Shown here one piece after another: positions 35,607-44,327 of a DNA stretch of 64,000 nt (position 1 is the stretch's first letter; the number at the start of each line of letters is the position of its first letter). This DNA is from Alcaligenaceae bacterium (GTDB lineage: Bacteria > Pseudomonadota > Gammaproteobacteria > Burkholderiales > Burkholderiaceae_B). The notes under the pieces are model-generated. The model had not been told where the DNA came from and did no database searches. It saw only the letters and a program-made list of their open reading frames with translations. The stretch covers positions 1 through 64,000 of the forward strand of contig JAUNUJ010000008.1 in NCBI GenBank assembly GCA_030538235.1. The letters are read 5' to 3'. The position numbers and the translations under genes are program-made.

Positions 35607-36764
35607 CTAGAAGCGGTAGATAGAGGCAAGTCCGGTATCCGTCGGCATATACTGGCTTGGGATAATTTTAACTTCGCCACCGCGACGTAAAACCATCTCA
35701 GCCAAGTCATCGAGTATATCCTCCGCCTCAGGGTCAGAGAAATCCTCTAACAACTCAATACGACGCTCCTCGCGATCGATTTTACCTGCAACCCGCTTTT
35801 CGGCATCAACTAATAAGGTCTCTACACGGCCATCTAAAATCGCTGCTAAGGTACGATTTAAATCGCCATTTGCAAGACCGGTACCATGTGCCTGATTAAA
35901 GCGAGCAATTTCTTCTTGAACTCGCTTAGCGGCTACCGGCTCGACTAAAGCCCAGGCTTTTTCCAGTAACTGTCCTACTGTTAATGAGCTCGGATCGATA
36001 TTAATTTCTTGCTCTAAAACATAAGGATTCTGATTGTTTTTTCTGAAAATACCAAGGTTTTCAGATAAACCGACTAGAACCACCGGCAACTTCGCATCCT
36101 TACTGATGTTGTTGTGTAAAGCTCGTGCCACAGCACCCAAGAAACGCTCTTTATCTGTTTGCACAGCTTCTTTGCGACCACCTTGGTAGTGCATCACCTG
36201 ACCCTGACGATTGGATGGACCTAAACCGTAGGAAGTGACAGGTATTGCAGTGTCTGCTTCCACATCAGTCGCCTCATCAATATGCGCCGGGAAATCATCA
36301 GCAAAGATCACCTGATCCAGACCATCTCTGGTGCCCTCATACATCTGCACATCAGTGCGAGTAATACATAAGACCTGGAATCTATCCTGAGTCTGGCTAA
36401 TGCGTAATAAAGGCTTTAAATGGAAAGAATCTGATACCACCGCAAACTCTTCCGGTTGTCTTTGCAGAGTGAAGAGTTGAAATTTCTGTTGATCAGCTAA
36501 AATCGCCAAACCATCAAGTGTCTGCTGCTGCCAAAATTCACGATTATCACCTAAGTCATGAAAAGGTTTCATAATCGCTTCAATTTCGGCTTTAGAGTGC
36601 TTTTCTGCTAAAGATTGCTCCAACTCCCTAAGCAAATTTTTGTAGCGAATCGGATCCTGTTGATTTTCAGGATGACTACGGTGAGTTGGTTGGTATAAAG
36701 ATAAGCAAGGCCCCTCGTGCTTTTCTAAGAAATAAGTTAAACCTTGAAGATTTACTTGTTGCAT
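35607..36764 (-). CDS. Bacterial eRF1-like protein (baeRF family 3-like)
   Basis: 385 residues from the ATG at 36764, which has AAGGAGAG upstream. The protein resembles bacterial relatives of archaeal-eukaryotic release factor 1: an N-terminal domain (CLSLYQPTHRS, then DGLAILADQQKFQLFTL), a central domain with MHYQGGRKEAVQTDKERFLG, and a C-terminal L7Ae-like domain (about residues 260-385) with GRVETLLVDAEKRVAGKID and MVLRRGGEVKIIP. A true GGQ is not seen; a Gly-Gly in YQGGRK stands near its place. Roles in ribosome rescue have been proposed for the family, not proven. It follows an HPF-like gene. Confidence 0.78.
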   Translation of the reverse strand: MQQVNLQGLTYFLEKHEGPCLSLYQPTHRSHPENQQDPIRYKNLLRELEQSLAEKHSKAEIEAIMKPFHDLGDNREFWQQQTLDGLAILADQQKFQLFTLQRQPEEFAVVSDSFHLKPLLRISQTQDRFQVLCITRTDVQMYEGTRDGLDQVIFADDFPAHIDEATDVEADTAIPVTSYGLGPSNRQGQVMHYQGGRKEAVQTDKERFLGAVARALHNNISKDAKLPVVLVGLSENLGIFRKNNQNPYVLEQEINIDPSSLTVGQLLEKAWALVEPVAAKRVQEEIARFNQAHGTGLANGDLNRTLAAILDGRVETLLVDAEKRVAGKIDREERRIELLEDFSDPEAEDILDDLAEMVLRRGGEVKIIPSQYMPTDTGLASIYRF

Positions 36765-36829
36765 ATGTCTCTCCTTGTTAATAATTTTTATAGACAACCA
36801 TCGTCAGCAAATAAATTGCCGCGAGTTGC

Positions 36830-37153
36830 TTAAGAACGATGGTCTTGAGATTTGGATATCACCTTTTCTAGGCCGCGGACTAACTGGCGTGTGGCCTCAA
36901 GAATGGCTTGTTGAATATCCTCTGAGCGGTGCTCTGCAGCAACCGGCTTCATGCCAGCAATACGACCTTCTACTAAGCAGCGCTTATCGGTAGCACCGGC
37001 ACGTGATTCACTATTAACATCAGACAAATGATACTCAACTCGAGTCAAATGCGGTGCTTGATGTTTTAATTCTTTTTGAGCGATGGCCTCAACACGTTCT
37101 ACTAAATCTTCGGTGCGTGTCGTGTGTCTATCTGTGTTAATAAGTATTTGCAT
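36830..37153 (-). CDS. HPF/RaiA-like ribosome-associated protein
   Basis: 107 residues, ribosome site GGAGGT. The chain shows the beta-alpha-beta-beta-beta-alpha plan of hibernation promoting factors: MQILINTDRHT, helix EDLVERVEAIAQKELKH, strands TRVEYHLSDVNSE and DKRCLVEGRIAGM, helix DIQQAILEATRQLVRGLEK. HPF/RaiA proteins bind the 30S decoding centre and park ribosomes in stress. This one is a divergent short paralogue. It is the first gene of a two-gene unit with the eRF1-like protein. Confidence 0.8.
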   Translation of the reverse strand: MQILINTDRHTTRTEDLVERVEAIAQKELKHQAPHLTRVEYHLSDVNSESRAGATDKRCLVEGRIAGMKPVAAEHRSEDIQQAILEATRQLVRGLEKVISKSQDHRS

Positions 37154-37231
37154 ATAACCTCCGTACTGGCTTGACCAAGCTATCTGGCCTTTAAAAACAT
37201 TGTATCTGTACTATTATTATTACTGTTTCTT

Positions 37232-37250
37232 GAACATTAATCCAATGTTC
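37232..37250. promoter_or_regulatory. Palindrome between the HPF-like gene and the DUF3108 gene
   Basis: GAACATT (37232-37238), five bases, AATGTTC (37244-37250), in the 292-base gap between divergent genes, 79 bases above the HPF-like start. Could be an operator for either side. Otherwise the gap 37154-37445 is A/T-rich and shows no gene. Confidence 0.4.
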
Positions 37251-37445
37251 TTGCCAATTTACACAATTACTTAAACTTTATCCTTAAAGTAATTTCTAAT
37301 TGAGCTAGATCATTGACAGTCGCAGCTAGGCTCTATTTGTAACAAACAAATCATCAGAATAAAATGAAAAATTGAACAAAAACGACAACTTGCAATCTAA
37401 TTGATTAGGCAATTAATAAATAATCAAAGACAAAGAGATAGCAAT

Positions 37446-38183
37446 ATGAGTTTTTTTAATCAAAACAGCGGCAAAAGTAAAAAAGGGCTTTGGCTCCTTG
37501 CTTTTTCCATAAGCACGACTCTCTCCGCTACTGCTTTTGCTCAAAGCGAGATTGACTATGTCAATGCAGTTTTTGCCGTGTCATATAACAATGCAGCGTC
37601 GACCGGTGACGCTAATTTGACCATCCGTAACAATCAAACTAATTATGATGTGAACTTCAGCCTGAATCACAGCTTACTGGATGCGAAGCAAAGTGCGAGA
37701 TTCACTGCTCAAAGTTGTAAGATTACGCCCCAATCCTATCGCTCAGGCAGCCAACCCGTACTACGTAGCAATACCACCGAAAATCTAGACTTCAACTGGG
37801 CCAATAAAAGCGCCACGCGTCAGCATAGCAAAGATGGCACGATAAATTTTAAGTTGAGCCAACATGTTTATGATCCGATGAGTCTATATTTCAAAGCGCG
37901 CTGTGATTTGATGGCCGGTCAAAAGCAATTGTCCTACCCCCTCATTTATAAGGGCAGACAAACCACCCACCAATACCATGTGATAGGCACCGAAACCGTC
38001 AAAACAGGTGTTGGTGAATTTGATGCATTGGTGGTACAGCGTCAGCGCAGCAATAACAATCGTCGCACCACCTTCTATGTGGCACCGGCATTGGATTATT
38101 TAATTGTCAAAATCCATCACCGAGAAAGTAGTCTAGCTAGTGTGTCGATGACCTTAAAAAGTCTAGATTACAAAACCAAATAA
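37446..38183 (+). CDS. Periplasmic DUF3108 protein
   Basis: 245 residues from the ATG at 37446 (GAGATAG upstream); a longer reading from 37401 puts extra residues before the signal peptide. The signal ends in SATAFA|QS (near residue 32). The rest is beta-rich: DYVNAVFAVSYNN, NYDVNFSLNHSLLDA, and the closing strands THQYHVIGTETVKTGVGEFD, LVVQRQRSN, FYVAPALDYLIVKIHHRES, which match the DUF3108 domain. Function of the family is unknown; the fold suggests an envelope or lipid-binding role. Stands alone with its own terminator. Confidence 0.83.
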   Translation: MSFFNQNSGKSKKGLWLLAFSISTTLSATAFAQSEIDYVNAVFAVSYNNAASTGDANLTIRNNQTNYDVNFSLNHSLLDAKQSARFTAQSCKITPQSYRSGSQPVLRSNTTENLDFNWANKSATRQHSKDGTINFKLSQHVYDPMSLYFKARCDLMAGQKQLSYPLIYKGRQTTHQYHVIGTETVKTGVGEFDALVVQRQRSNNNRRTTFYVAPALDYLIVKIHHRESSLASVSMTLKSLDYKTK

Positions 38184-38193
38184 AACCCCAAGC

Positions 38194-38233
38194 AAAAAAA
38201 AGCTTCCATCTGTTATAGATGGAAGCTTTTTTG
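38194..38233. terminator. Bidirectional terminator
   Basis: AAAAAAAGCTTCCATCT pairs with AGATGGAAGCTTTTTT across a 5-base loop; A-run on one side and T-run on the other, so it ends both the DUF3108 gene and the convergent potF-like gene. Confidence 0.93.
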
Positions 38234-38251
38234 ATGCCCAGGTGAAGTACG

Positions 38252-39361
38252 TTAACGACCGGCCTTAAGCTCTGCCCATAAACGAGTTTGCAGTCTTAAC
38301 AGCTCCATGGATTGAGGTTGCATCAAGAATAATGTTTCACGAACCTCTGCTGATGGATACAGCATGGGGTCATTAGCAATCTCCGGATCGACGTGTTTGA
38401 CAGATTCCAAGTTTGCATTAGCAAAATACATTTCATTCGTGATCTCAGCATGTACCTCAGGAATTTCCATGTAATTGATAAAGGCCATGGCATTATCAAA
38501 GTTGGGTGCATTTTTAGCAACTGCCATCATATCCATCCAAATCAACGCACCACCACGAGGAATAAAGTATCCAATCTCATAGGGTCGATTCGCTTCTTCG
38601 GCACGGTCTTTAGCAATATAGATATCACCGTCGCCGGCATAAACCAGACAGATATCATTTTGCGCTAATTCTTCAATGTGAGCGGCCGGGCTAAAGTGCT
38701 TGATATAAGGACGGATAGACTTTAAAACCTCAAAGGCGGCTAAATAATCCTCCGGATCCTGGGAAGCGGGGTCCTTGCCCATATAATTCAGGACTGCAGG
38801 GAAAATCAGACCCGCCTCATCATAAAGTGAGATGCCGCAGGAGGCGAATTTCTTGGCTTTTTCGGGATCAAATAAATTACCCCAATCCATAAAATCGACA
38901 TCTTCGCCGGCCACTTCTCTAGCCCGTGTCATGTTGTAACCCAGACCCAAGGTACCCATGGCCCAAGGGACTAAGTATTCATTGCCCGGGTCGACCTCTT
39001 CCAAAATTTTCATCACCTCAGGGTCAAGGTATTTCAGATTTGGTAATTGAGACTTATCGAGTTTTTCTAAAAGACCTGCTTCAATTTGACGCTTAGCATA
39101 GTAACTGCTTGGGATTACCACATCATAACCGGAGTTACCGATAAGCAATTTGGTCTGTAAAACGTCATTATTGTCGAAGGTATCGAAGTTAACCTTGATA
39201 CCGGTACTTCGCTCAAAACCGGGAATCGTGTCCTCGGCAACGTATTCGGCCCAGTGGTAGATATTAACCACCCCTTTGTCTTGGGAAAAAGCGCCGCTAC
39301 TGACAGCAAAAAAGGCGCCTACCATGGCCATGCCTTTGAATACTTTATTAAATTTCATCAT
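38252..39361 (-). CDS. Periplasmic polyamine-binding protein (PotF/SpuD-like)
   Basis: 369 residues. Solute-binding protein of putrescine/spermidine ABC transporters. The signal peptide ends in SSGAFS|QD. Seen: VNIYHWAEYVAEDTIPGFE, the TFDNNDVLQTKLLIG segment, YDVVIPSSYYAKRQI, the YAGDGDIYIAKDRAEE binding loop and the acidic ligand region IWMDMMAVAKNAPN. The potGHI-type ATPase and permease genes are not adjacent, so its transporter partner is elsewhere. The start has GGGGGG just upstream of the ATG pair. Confidence 0.9.
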   Translation of the reverse strand: MMKFNKVFKGMAMVGAFFAVSSGAFSQDKGVVNIYHWAEYVAEDTIPGFERSTGIKVNFDTFDNNDVLQTKLLIGNSGYDVVIPSSYYAKRQIEAGLLEKLDKSQLPNLKYLDPEVMKILEEVDPGNEYLVPWAMGTLGLGYNMTRAREVAGEDVDFMDWGNLFDPEKAKKFASCGISLYDEAGLIFPAVLNYMGKDPASQDPEDYLAAFEVLKSIRPYIKHFSPAAHIEELAQNDICLVYAGDGDIYIAKDRAEEANRPYEIGYFIPRGGALIWMDMMAVAKNAPNFDNAMAFINYMEIPEVHAEITNEMYFANANLESVKHVDPEIANDPMLYPSAEVRETLFLMQPQSMELLRLQTRLWAELKAGR

Positions 39362-39571
39362 ATCCCCCCTATCAAGTTGGACACACTACTATTAAAAATA
39401 AAGACAAGCTGTCTCACTGAAAATTAGCTAGATTTTATTGTATTTTGACGCAAAATAAGCGCTGAAGATAAACTTTTTTATAAAAAAAATTGGACTTAAC
39501 AAAAAACTGAGCCTATCGAATGAAAAAGCACTTAAATCCAACAGACTCAATTTATAAAAATTAAAGACGTA

Positions 39572-40849
39572 TTACTGCAAAAAAGGTAACTGTGTAAAAA
39601 TCTGCAGAACCGTGGCATTAATCAAATCCACAAAAAACGCCCCGACAATCGGCACTAATAAAAAGGCCTTGTACGATGGCCCATATCGATCAGTCACGGC
39701 TTGCATATTCGCAACCGCTGTCGGTGTCGCCCCCATTCCGAAACCGCAATGGCCAGCGGCTAAAATCACCGCATCATAGTCTTTGCCCATAATTCGGTAA
39801 GTGATAAAAACAGCATATAACATCATTAGCAGGACTTGCACGAACAAAATCGCCAACACCGGCAGCGCTAGATCAACTAGTTCCCATAGTCTCAGAGACA
39901 ATAAAGCCATTGCCAAGAAAAGCGACAGCGATGCATTACCAAAGACATCAATCGCGCGGTCAAACATATCGAAGCTAAACACATGAGTCAGAATATTACG
40001 GATAATAACCCCGCACATCAGAGCCCAAACAAAGGTCGGCAACTCAAAGACGGAGCCTTTGGATACATTGGTCATCACATCCGCAAAGGCCAGACAAGCC
40101 GCAAATAAAGCCAAGGTTTCAATCGCTGAAGACGCCGTAAGACGACGAATCTGGTCGGGTTTATCAAATAATGCATCGGTCGCGTCATCGTCATCCTCAT
40201 CGTGACGAGTATTGTAAAGCGAGGCTTTACGCGCTTCTTTTTCTAAGACTGTCGGGTTTTCTGGCTCCGGCAAACGTTCACGCTGCATTCTTTTTAATAA
40301 AAATTTTGCTACCGGACCACCAATCATGCCTCCTGCCACCAAACCAAAGGTCGCCGTAGCAACACCTAGTGTCGTCGCTCCTACGACCCCGTAGCGATCC
40401 TCCAAGATCGGTCCCCAAGCAGCTGCCGTACCATGACCACCGGTCAAGGTAATGGATCCCGTGACCAGTCCCATCAGCGGGTCTAGGCCCACTAAGCTCG
40501 CCATGGTGACACCGACTACATTCTGCACAATAATTAAGCCGGAGACAGTGATACTGAAGATCACAAGCGGCATCCCACCCACTTTGAGACGTCGGAAATC
40601 AGCACTAAGACCGATAGAGGCAAAAAACATCAGCATAAAAGCGGTCTGAAGGTTACTGTCAAACTTGAAGGATAAACCAAAGAAATACTTCAAAAGCACG
40701 ACCACAAGGCCGGCCAATAGACCACCGGCAACCGGCTCAGGAATATTGTAGGTTGCTAAAAACTTGATTTTACGAGTTAACAAACGTCCCAGCAGCAACA
40801 CCAGAGTCGCCAGAATTAAGGTGTAGTATGCATTTAAAACTATTTCCAT
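39572..40849 (-). CDS. gltS: Sodium/glutamate symporter
   Basis: 425 residues with about ten to twelve membrane helices. Imports glutamate with sodium ions. The family signature regions are IPEPVAGGLLAGLVV, TGGHGTAAAWGP (first GGHGT re-entrant loop) and LAAGHCGFGMGATPTAVANM (second loop). A charged, acidic cytoplasmic insert (HDEDDDDATDALFDK) lies mid-protein, as in other GltS. Single gene; ribosome site GAGG. Confidence 0.95.
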   Translation of the reverse strand: MEIVLNAYYTLILATLVLLLGRLLTRKIKFLATYNIPEPVAGGLLAGLVVVLLKYFFGLSFKFDSNLQTAFMLMFFASIGLSADFRRLKVGGMPLVIFSITVSGLIIVQNVVGVTMASLVGLDPLMGLVTGSITLTGGHGTAAAWGPILEDRYGVVGATTLGVATATFGLVAGGMIGGPVAKFLLKRMQRERLPEPENPTVLEKEARKASLYNTRHDEDDDDATDALFDKPDQIRRLTASSAIETLALFAACLAFADVMTNVSKGSVFELPTFVWALMCGVIIRNILTHVFSFDMFDRAIDVFGNASLSLFLAMALLSLRLWELVDLALPVLAILFVQVLLMMLYAVFITYRIMGKDYDAVILAAGHCGFGMGATPTAVANMQAVTDRYGPSYKAFLLVPIVGAFFVDLINATVLQIFTQLPFLQ

Positions 40850-41038
40850 GATTAACCTCTTTCTTCTTTAAAACTTCCACACAGTTTAACTGCTAACAAA
40901 CAAAAAAGTGTAGCCTGCATGAACTTAACGTTACGTTACCTAGCATTTGTGCTAATTTCATTTAATAAACAACTGGCCTATGCTAATTGCAAACTACCTT
41001 ATCTCACTCTGAGTAATTATTTTTGATACGTTTTAACT

Positions 41039-41851
41039 ATGAGTTCTTATTACAAATTTCTTTCCAGGACCACGGATGAGCAGGGCACTGTCATCGCCGA
41101 ATACCAACCTAATCTACCCTGCCAGGGAGCTTGGAATGAACACGAGCAACACATGGCCCCTGCTTCCGGTTTGATGAGTTACGAGTTAGAACTTTTTGAA
41201 CCGCGTGATGATATGGTTTATGGCCGTTTGAGTTTTGATATTCTCGGTTTAATTCCTTTCAAAAACTTCACTATTACGACGCGCAATATACGCCCCGGTA
41301 AAACCATCGAATTAATTGAAGTAAGCTTAAGCTGTGAGGGCAAAGCCGCAATTGTCGGACGCGCATGGCGCATGATGAAGAATGACACCGCTATGGTGGC
41401 AAGCATTGAAGACGAGCCAATTATGCCTCGCGATGAAATGATTAAATGGCCGGAACTAACCGGGGTCTGGGGCGGGGGCTACATCAACTCACTTAAAGAG
41501 CATAGCCGTACCAGCCAGCAACGTCGTCAAGGTAATGCTCAGGTCTGGATTAGCAATGATCTCGAAATGGTCGAGGGCATAGAAACCAGTTCTTTTGTCA
41601 AGCTGATCGGTATGGTGGACACCAGCAATGGCGTCGCTGTCGCACAGAGCTCACCCTTTAGTCATATGTTCCCTAATGTTGATCTACAAATACATTTATA
41701 CCGTCTACCAAAGGGCAAGTGGCTTGGTCTAAGTACGCGTCAACAATATGGCAACAGCGGTGTTGGCCTGACTTCATCGACACTATACGATGAAGAGGGG
41801 CCGTTTGGGCATAGTGAACAGATTCTCACCGTGCGACCTATGCCCAAATAA
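41039..41851 (+). CDS. Acyl-CoA thioesterase-like protein (TesB-like double hotdog)
   Basis: 270 residues. Two hotdog-like halves are visible: an N-terminal half with CQGAWNEHEQHMAPASGLMSY split by conserved turns, then PGKTIELIEVSLSCEGKAA; and a C-terminal half with NVDLQIHLYRLPKGKWLGLS followed by GNSGVGLTSSTLYDEEGPFG, like the TesB C-terminal DxxG-Q-x-L pattern (HSEQILTVR). It probably hydrolyses acyl-CoA; the substrate is unknown. Alone on the plus strand between gltS and pdxA. Confidence 0.78.
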   Translation: MSSYYKFLSRTTDEQGTVIAEYQPNLPCQGAWNEHEQHMAPASGLMSYELELFEPRDDMVYGRLSFDILGLIPFKNFTITTRNIRPGKTIELIEVSLSCEGKAAIVGRAWRMMKNDTAMVASIEDEPIMPRDEMIKWPELTGVWGGGYINSLKEHSRTSQQRRQGNAQVWISNDLEMVEGIETSSFVKLIGMVDTSNGVAVAQSSPFSHMFPNVDLQIHLYRLPKGKWLGLSTRQQYGNSGVGLTSSTLYDEEGPFGHSEQILTVRPMPK

Positions 41852-41883
41852 AGTCGATTAAACTGATAAAGCCGAGGGCGATA

Positions 41884-42924
41884 TTATGATTGACGGTTGG
41901 CCGCTTCCCACACGGTCGCCCAACCCACAGCTAACTCGGCGGCACGCTCTGCCGCCATAATCAGACTGTCTTCACGAGCAATATTTTGACCGGCAATATC
42001 ATAGGCGGTGCCATGGTCTACCGAAACACGAACCACCGGTAATCCTACCGTGATATTTACCCCCTGATCGCCATAGACGGCTTTGAACGGCGCATGACCT
42101 TGATCGTGATAACACATCACTAAAAAGCGCCAACGATTGTCACGCACTGCTTGCGGCCAAATCACATCACCCGGAATCGGTCCGTGAATATTAATCCCAC
42201 GCGCTTTGGCCCGATTAATTGCCGGCAAAATAATCTCGGACTCCTCAGTACCGAACAGATCGTTTTCACCGGCATGAGGATTTAAGCCTGCGACCGCAAT
42301 GGTTTCGCCGTCGCGTCCAAGAGCTTTAGAAAAAGCATGTACCAGATTAAAAATATCGTCAAAGCGAGCAGGTGTGCAGTCCTCTACAGCCTGCTTCATA
42401 GACACATGCGTGGTTGCATGAAACACGAACAAATCACCGCTGGAGAGCACCAGAGAGTAGCTCTCAACCCCGAATTCATGAGCTAGAAGTTCGGTGTGAC
42501 CGGGCCAATCATAGCCACCCATATGCATGGCTTCTTTATTTAGTGGTGCAGTGACAATCCCATCAATCTCGCCCGCACGCGCAAGAGCGCAAGCCTTCAT
42601 CACAAACTGTGCTGAAGCCGCACCGGCACGGGCATCTAGACCGGCTAATTGCACCTCGGCCAGACTCTGACCCACTTGTATCACTTCGATGGTACCTGGC
42701 TGATTAGTGATCTCCGCCGGGCTTTGCACCTCACGAACCACCGTCTCATCAAAACCAATTTGTTTGGCCGCTTTTTTTAGGGAAACCACATCGCCAATCA
42801 CGACGAAACGGGCCTTTTGGCGCAGACTAGCATGTTTTAACAGCATTTTTGCGGTCACCTCAGGACCGATGCCGGCGACATCACCCAGTGTCACAGCCAA
42901 GGTTGCTATGCTCTTTTTATTCAT
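41884..42924 (-). CDS. pdxA: 4-hydroxythreonine-4-phosphate dehydrogenase
   Basis: 346 residues. NAD-dependent enzyme of the DXP-dependent pyridoxal phosphate pathway. Opening LAVTLGDVAGIGPEV, the APLNKEAMHMGGYDWPGHTE substrate-binding block with metal His, GLNPHAGENDLFGTEE, CYHDQGHAPFKAVYG and RVSVDHGTAYDIAG are all canonical. Often next to ksgA and surA in other bacteria; here it is isolated, 70 bases from the DUF3540 gene. Confidence 0.96.
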   Translation of the reverse strand: MNKKSIATLAVTLGDVAGIGPEVTAKMLLKHASLRQKARFVVIGDVVSLKKAAKQIGFDETVVREVQSPAEITNQPGTIEVIQVGQSLAEVQLAGLDARAGAASAQFVMKACALARAGEIDGIVTAPLNKEAMHMGGYDWPGHTELLAHEFGVESYSLVLSSGDLFVFHATTHVSMKQAVEDCTPARFDDIFNLVHAFSKALGRDGETIAVAGLNPHAGENDLFGTEESEIILPAINRAKARGINIHGPIPGDVIWPQAVRDNRWRFLVMCYHDQGHAPFKAVYGDQGVNITVGLPVVRVSVDHGTAYDIAGQNIAREDSLIMAAERAAELAVGWATVWEAANRQS

Positions 42925-42994
42925 AATTCAAAAATTCCTTCATCGATTTTGCCGGCCTTGCCAAGCCGCTCAAAGACTGAAGGACAAGGTAACA

Positions 42995-43750
42995 CTAGTC
43001 GACTAAAATCAATTTACCGTCTGACATAATAAACTCATAATTGTTTATTTTAGTCGTTGTTCCTAAAAACTTTGCCACAGACTGAGCGGAGTAATTAATA
43101 TTTAAAGCTTTGACCCTGTCTGTATCACTGACCATGCGCAGCGAATTGGTGAAAGATGAGGTTGCATTTTTTGCAACCACCTCAAGTTTATCGGCATTTT
43201 GCTTTAAGTTTGATGCACTGAGGTAGTATTGAGTCGCCACGACACTGGCTTTGTTAGCTTTTAAGCTATAAGCACTGGCTTCTATACTATATTGCTTAGT
43301 TTCAACCTTAAAATCAGTGGTGTTGAAATTTAATGATTTAGTATCGATAACGGCATCGTCCGTCAAATCAAAGCGAGTCGCTTGCTTTTTGTCTTTAGCA
43401 GCCTCTAATACTGCCATCACGTAAATAGAACCGTCTTCAAAGCCCTGCACCAATACCAGATCACCGTGCGCCGGAACTTGCAGACAGGAAGAAGCTCGCA
43501 CGGCCACAAAACGTTCTTTGGACACGACTGCCTCAAGCTCAAAGGTTTTGTTATCACGACTGACTCTAAGCACCTTGGCCTTGCACATAAACACCTGGTC
43601 CATGGAGCTGTGTTGAGTCAATCTATCTTTGAGCATCAAAGACTTTAACTCGCTAGTCTCCGGGCGACTATCTACTTCAGACAACTGCGTAGAGTCTTCT
43701 TCATAGCTAGGTGTCGAGCCTGCATTACTTTGTTCGAATTCTTTAGCCAT
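42995..43750 (-). CDS. DUF3540-like protein, type VI secretion associated family
   Basis: 251 residues from the ATG at 43750. An N-terminal charged, disordered part (to about residue 50) leads into VFMCKAKVLRVSRDNKTFEL, an OB-like stretch (HGDLVLVQGFEDGSIYVMAVLE), and then a long repetitive beta-helix-like region (FNTTDFKVETKQYSIEASAY, KANKASVVATQYYLSASN) that ends in YEFIMSDGKLILVD. This layout matches DUF3540 proteins, which elsewhere accompany VgrG and DUF2169/DUF4150 genes of type VI systems. None of those is adjacent here; the T6SS genes in this window are 19 kb away. Confidence 0.7.
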   Translation of the reverse strand: MAKEFEQSNAGSTPSYEEDSTQLSEVDSRPETSELKSLMLKDRLTQHSSMDQVFMCKAKVLRVSRDNKTFELEAVVSKERFVAVRASSCLQVPAHGDLVLVQGFEDGSIYVMAVLEAAKDKKQATRFDLTDDAVIDTKSLNFNTTDFKVETKQYSIEASAYSLKANKASVVATQYYLSASNLKQNADKLEVVAKNATSSFTNSLRMVSDTDRVKALNINYSAQSVAKFLGTTTKINNYEFIMSDGKLILVD

Positions 43751-43879
43751 GTGCAACCACTACCCCATCAGGTCCAATAAAACATAATAAGTCATAATTT
43801 AAGCATGTTAATATTTAATTAATATGACGAAATAATGACTACGTCATAAAATACTTGGTTCACACTAGAAAAATAACCG

Positions 43880-44041
43880 CTAAAGCTCAAAACGACTGAG
43901 CGCCAACACCATCATAGCCAGGGTTGCAATCAGAGCTATCAGCTCACCTAGCTTAAGATTGGCATGTTTAATCAAGAAGAACAGCAAAATGATTGAAGCG
44001 ATGGCCGCTAAAATCCATAAATTACTAAAAACCAAGGCCAT
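43880..44041 (-). CDS. Small two-helix membrane protein, 53 residues
   Basis: An open frame of 53 codons starts at ATG 44041 with a good ribosome site (GAGGAG, 7 bases upstream) and stops at 43880. It predicts two membrane helices, about residues 8-24 (LWILAAIASIILLFFLI) and 33-47 (ELIALIATLAMMVLAL), joined by a basic turn (KHANLKLG). No family recognised. It is divergent from norB and upstream of the DUF3540 gene. The remaining parts of the 43751-44224 gap show only A/T-rich promoter-like sequence. Confidence 0.65.
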   Translation of the reverse strand: MALVFSNLWILAAIASIILLFFLIKHANLKLGELIALIATLAMMVLALSRFEL

Positions 44042-44211
44042 GACCAATCTCCTCTAGTCATCAAGAGCAATAGGCTCATCATGCTATTAAAGCATGTTCC
44101 ACCGCCCCCGCCTATTAAAGAATCCCCTATGCAGCGAGACGACAAATCAGCTTAAGAAAATTATTTTCTTAGGATCTGAACAGTTTATTAGCCAAACGCT
44201 GTAAAACTTTG

Positions 44212-44249
44212 TATACTCACACATAAACATATATTTTTAATGCATGTTT
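44212..44249 (+). promoter_or_regulatory. norB promoter with NsrR-like operator
   Basis: A -10 TATACT (44212-44217) is followed at once by a 25-base inverted repeat, AAACATATATTT, T, TTAATGCATGTTT (44225-44249). The core reads ATATATTT-T-TAATGCAT and fits the NsrR pattern ATGYATTT-N-AAATRCAT with one mismatch in each half. NsrR is an NO-sensing iron-sulfur repressor that commonly controls NO reductases. The position at the predicted transcription start suits repression. Confidence 0.7.
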
Positions 44250-44327
44250 AATCTTATAAGTGATCTTCATCTTGCTTATAAATCAACGGTTACCGAGTAC
44301 TTTCTCGGTATTTTTAGGAGCAACCCT

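Noticed and set aside
44244-44327. Longer N-terminus of NorB
   Set aside because: The extra 28 codons overlap the NsrR-like operator and lack a ribosome site; the ATG at 44328 has AGGAGC.
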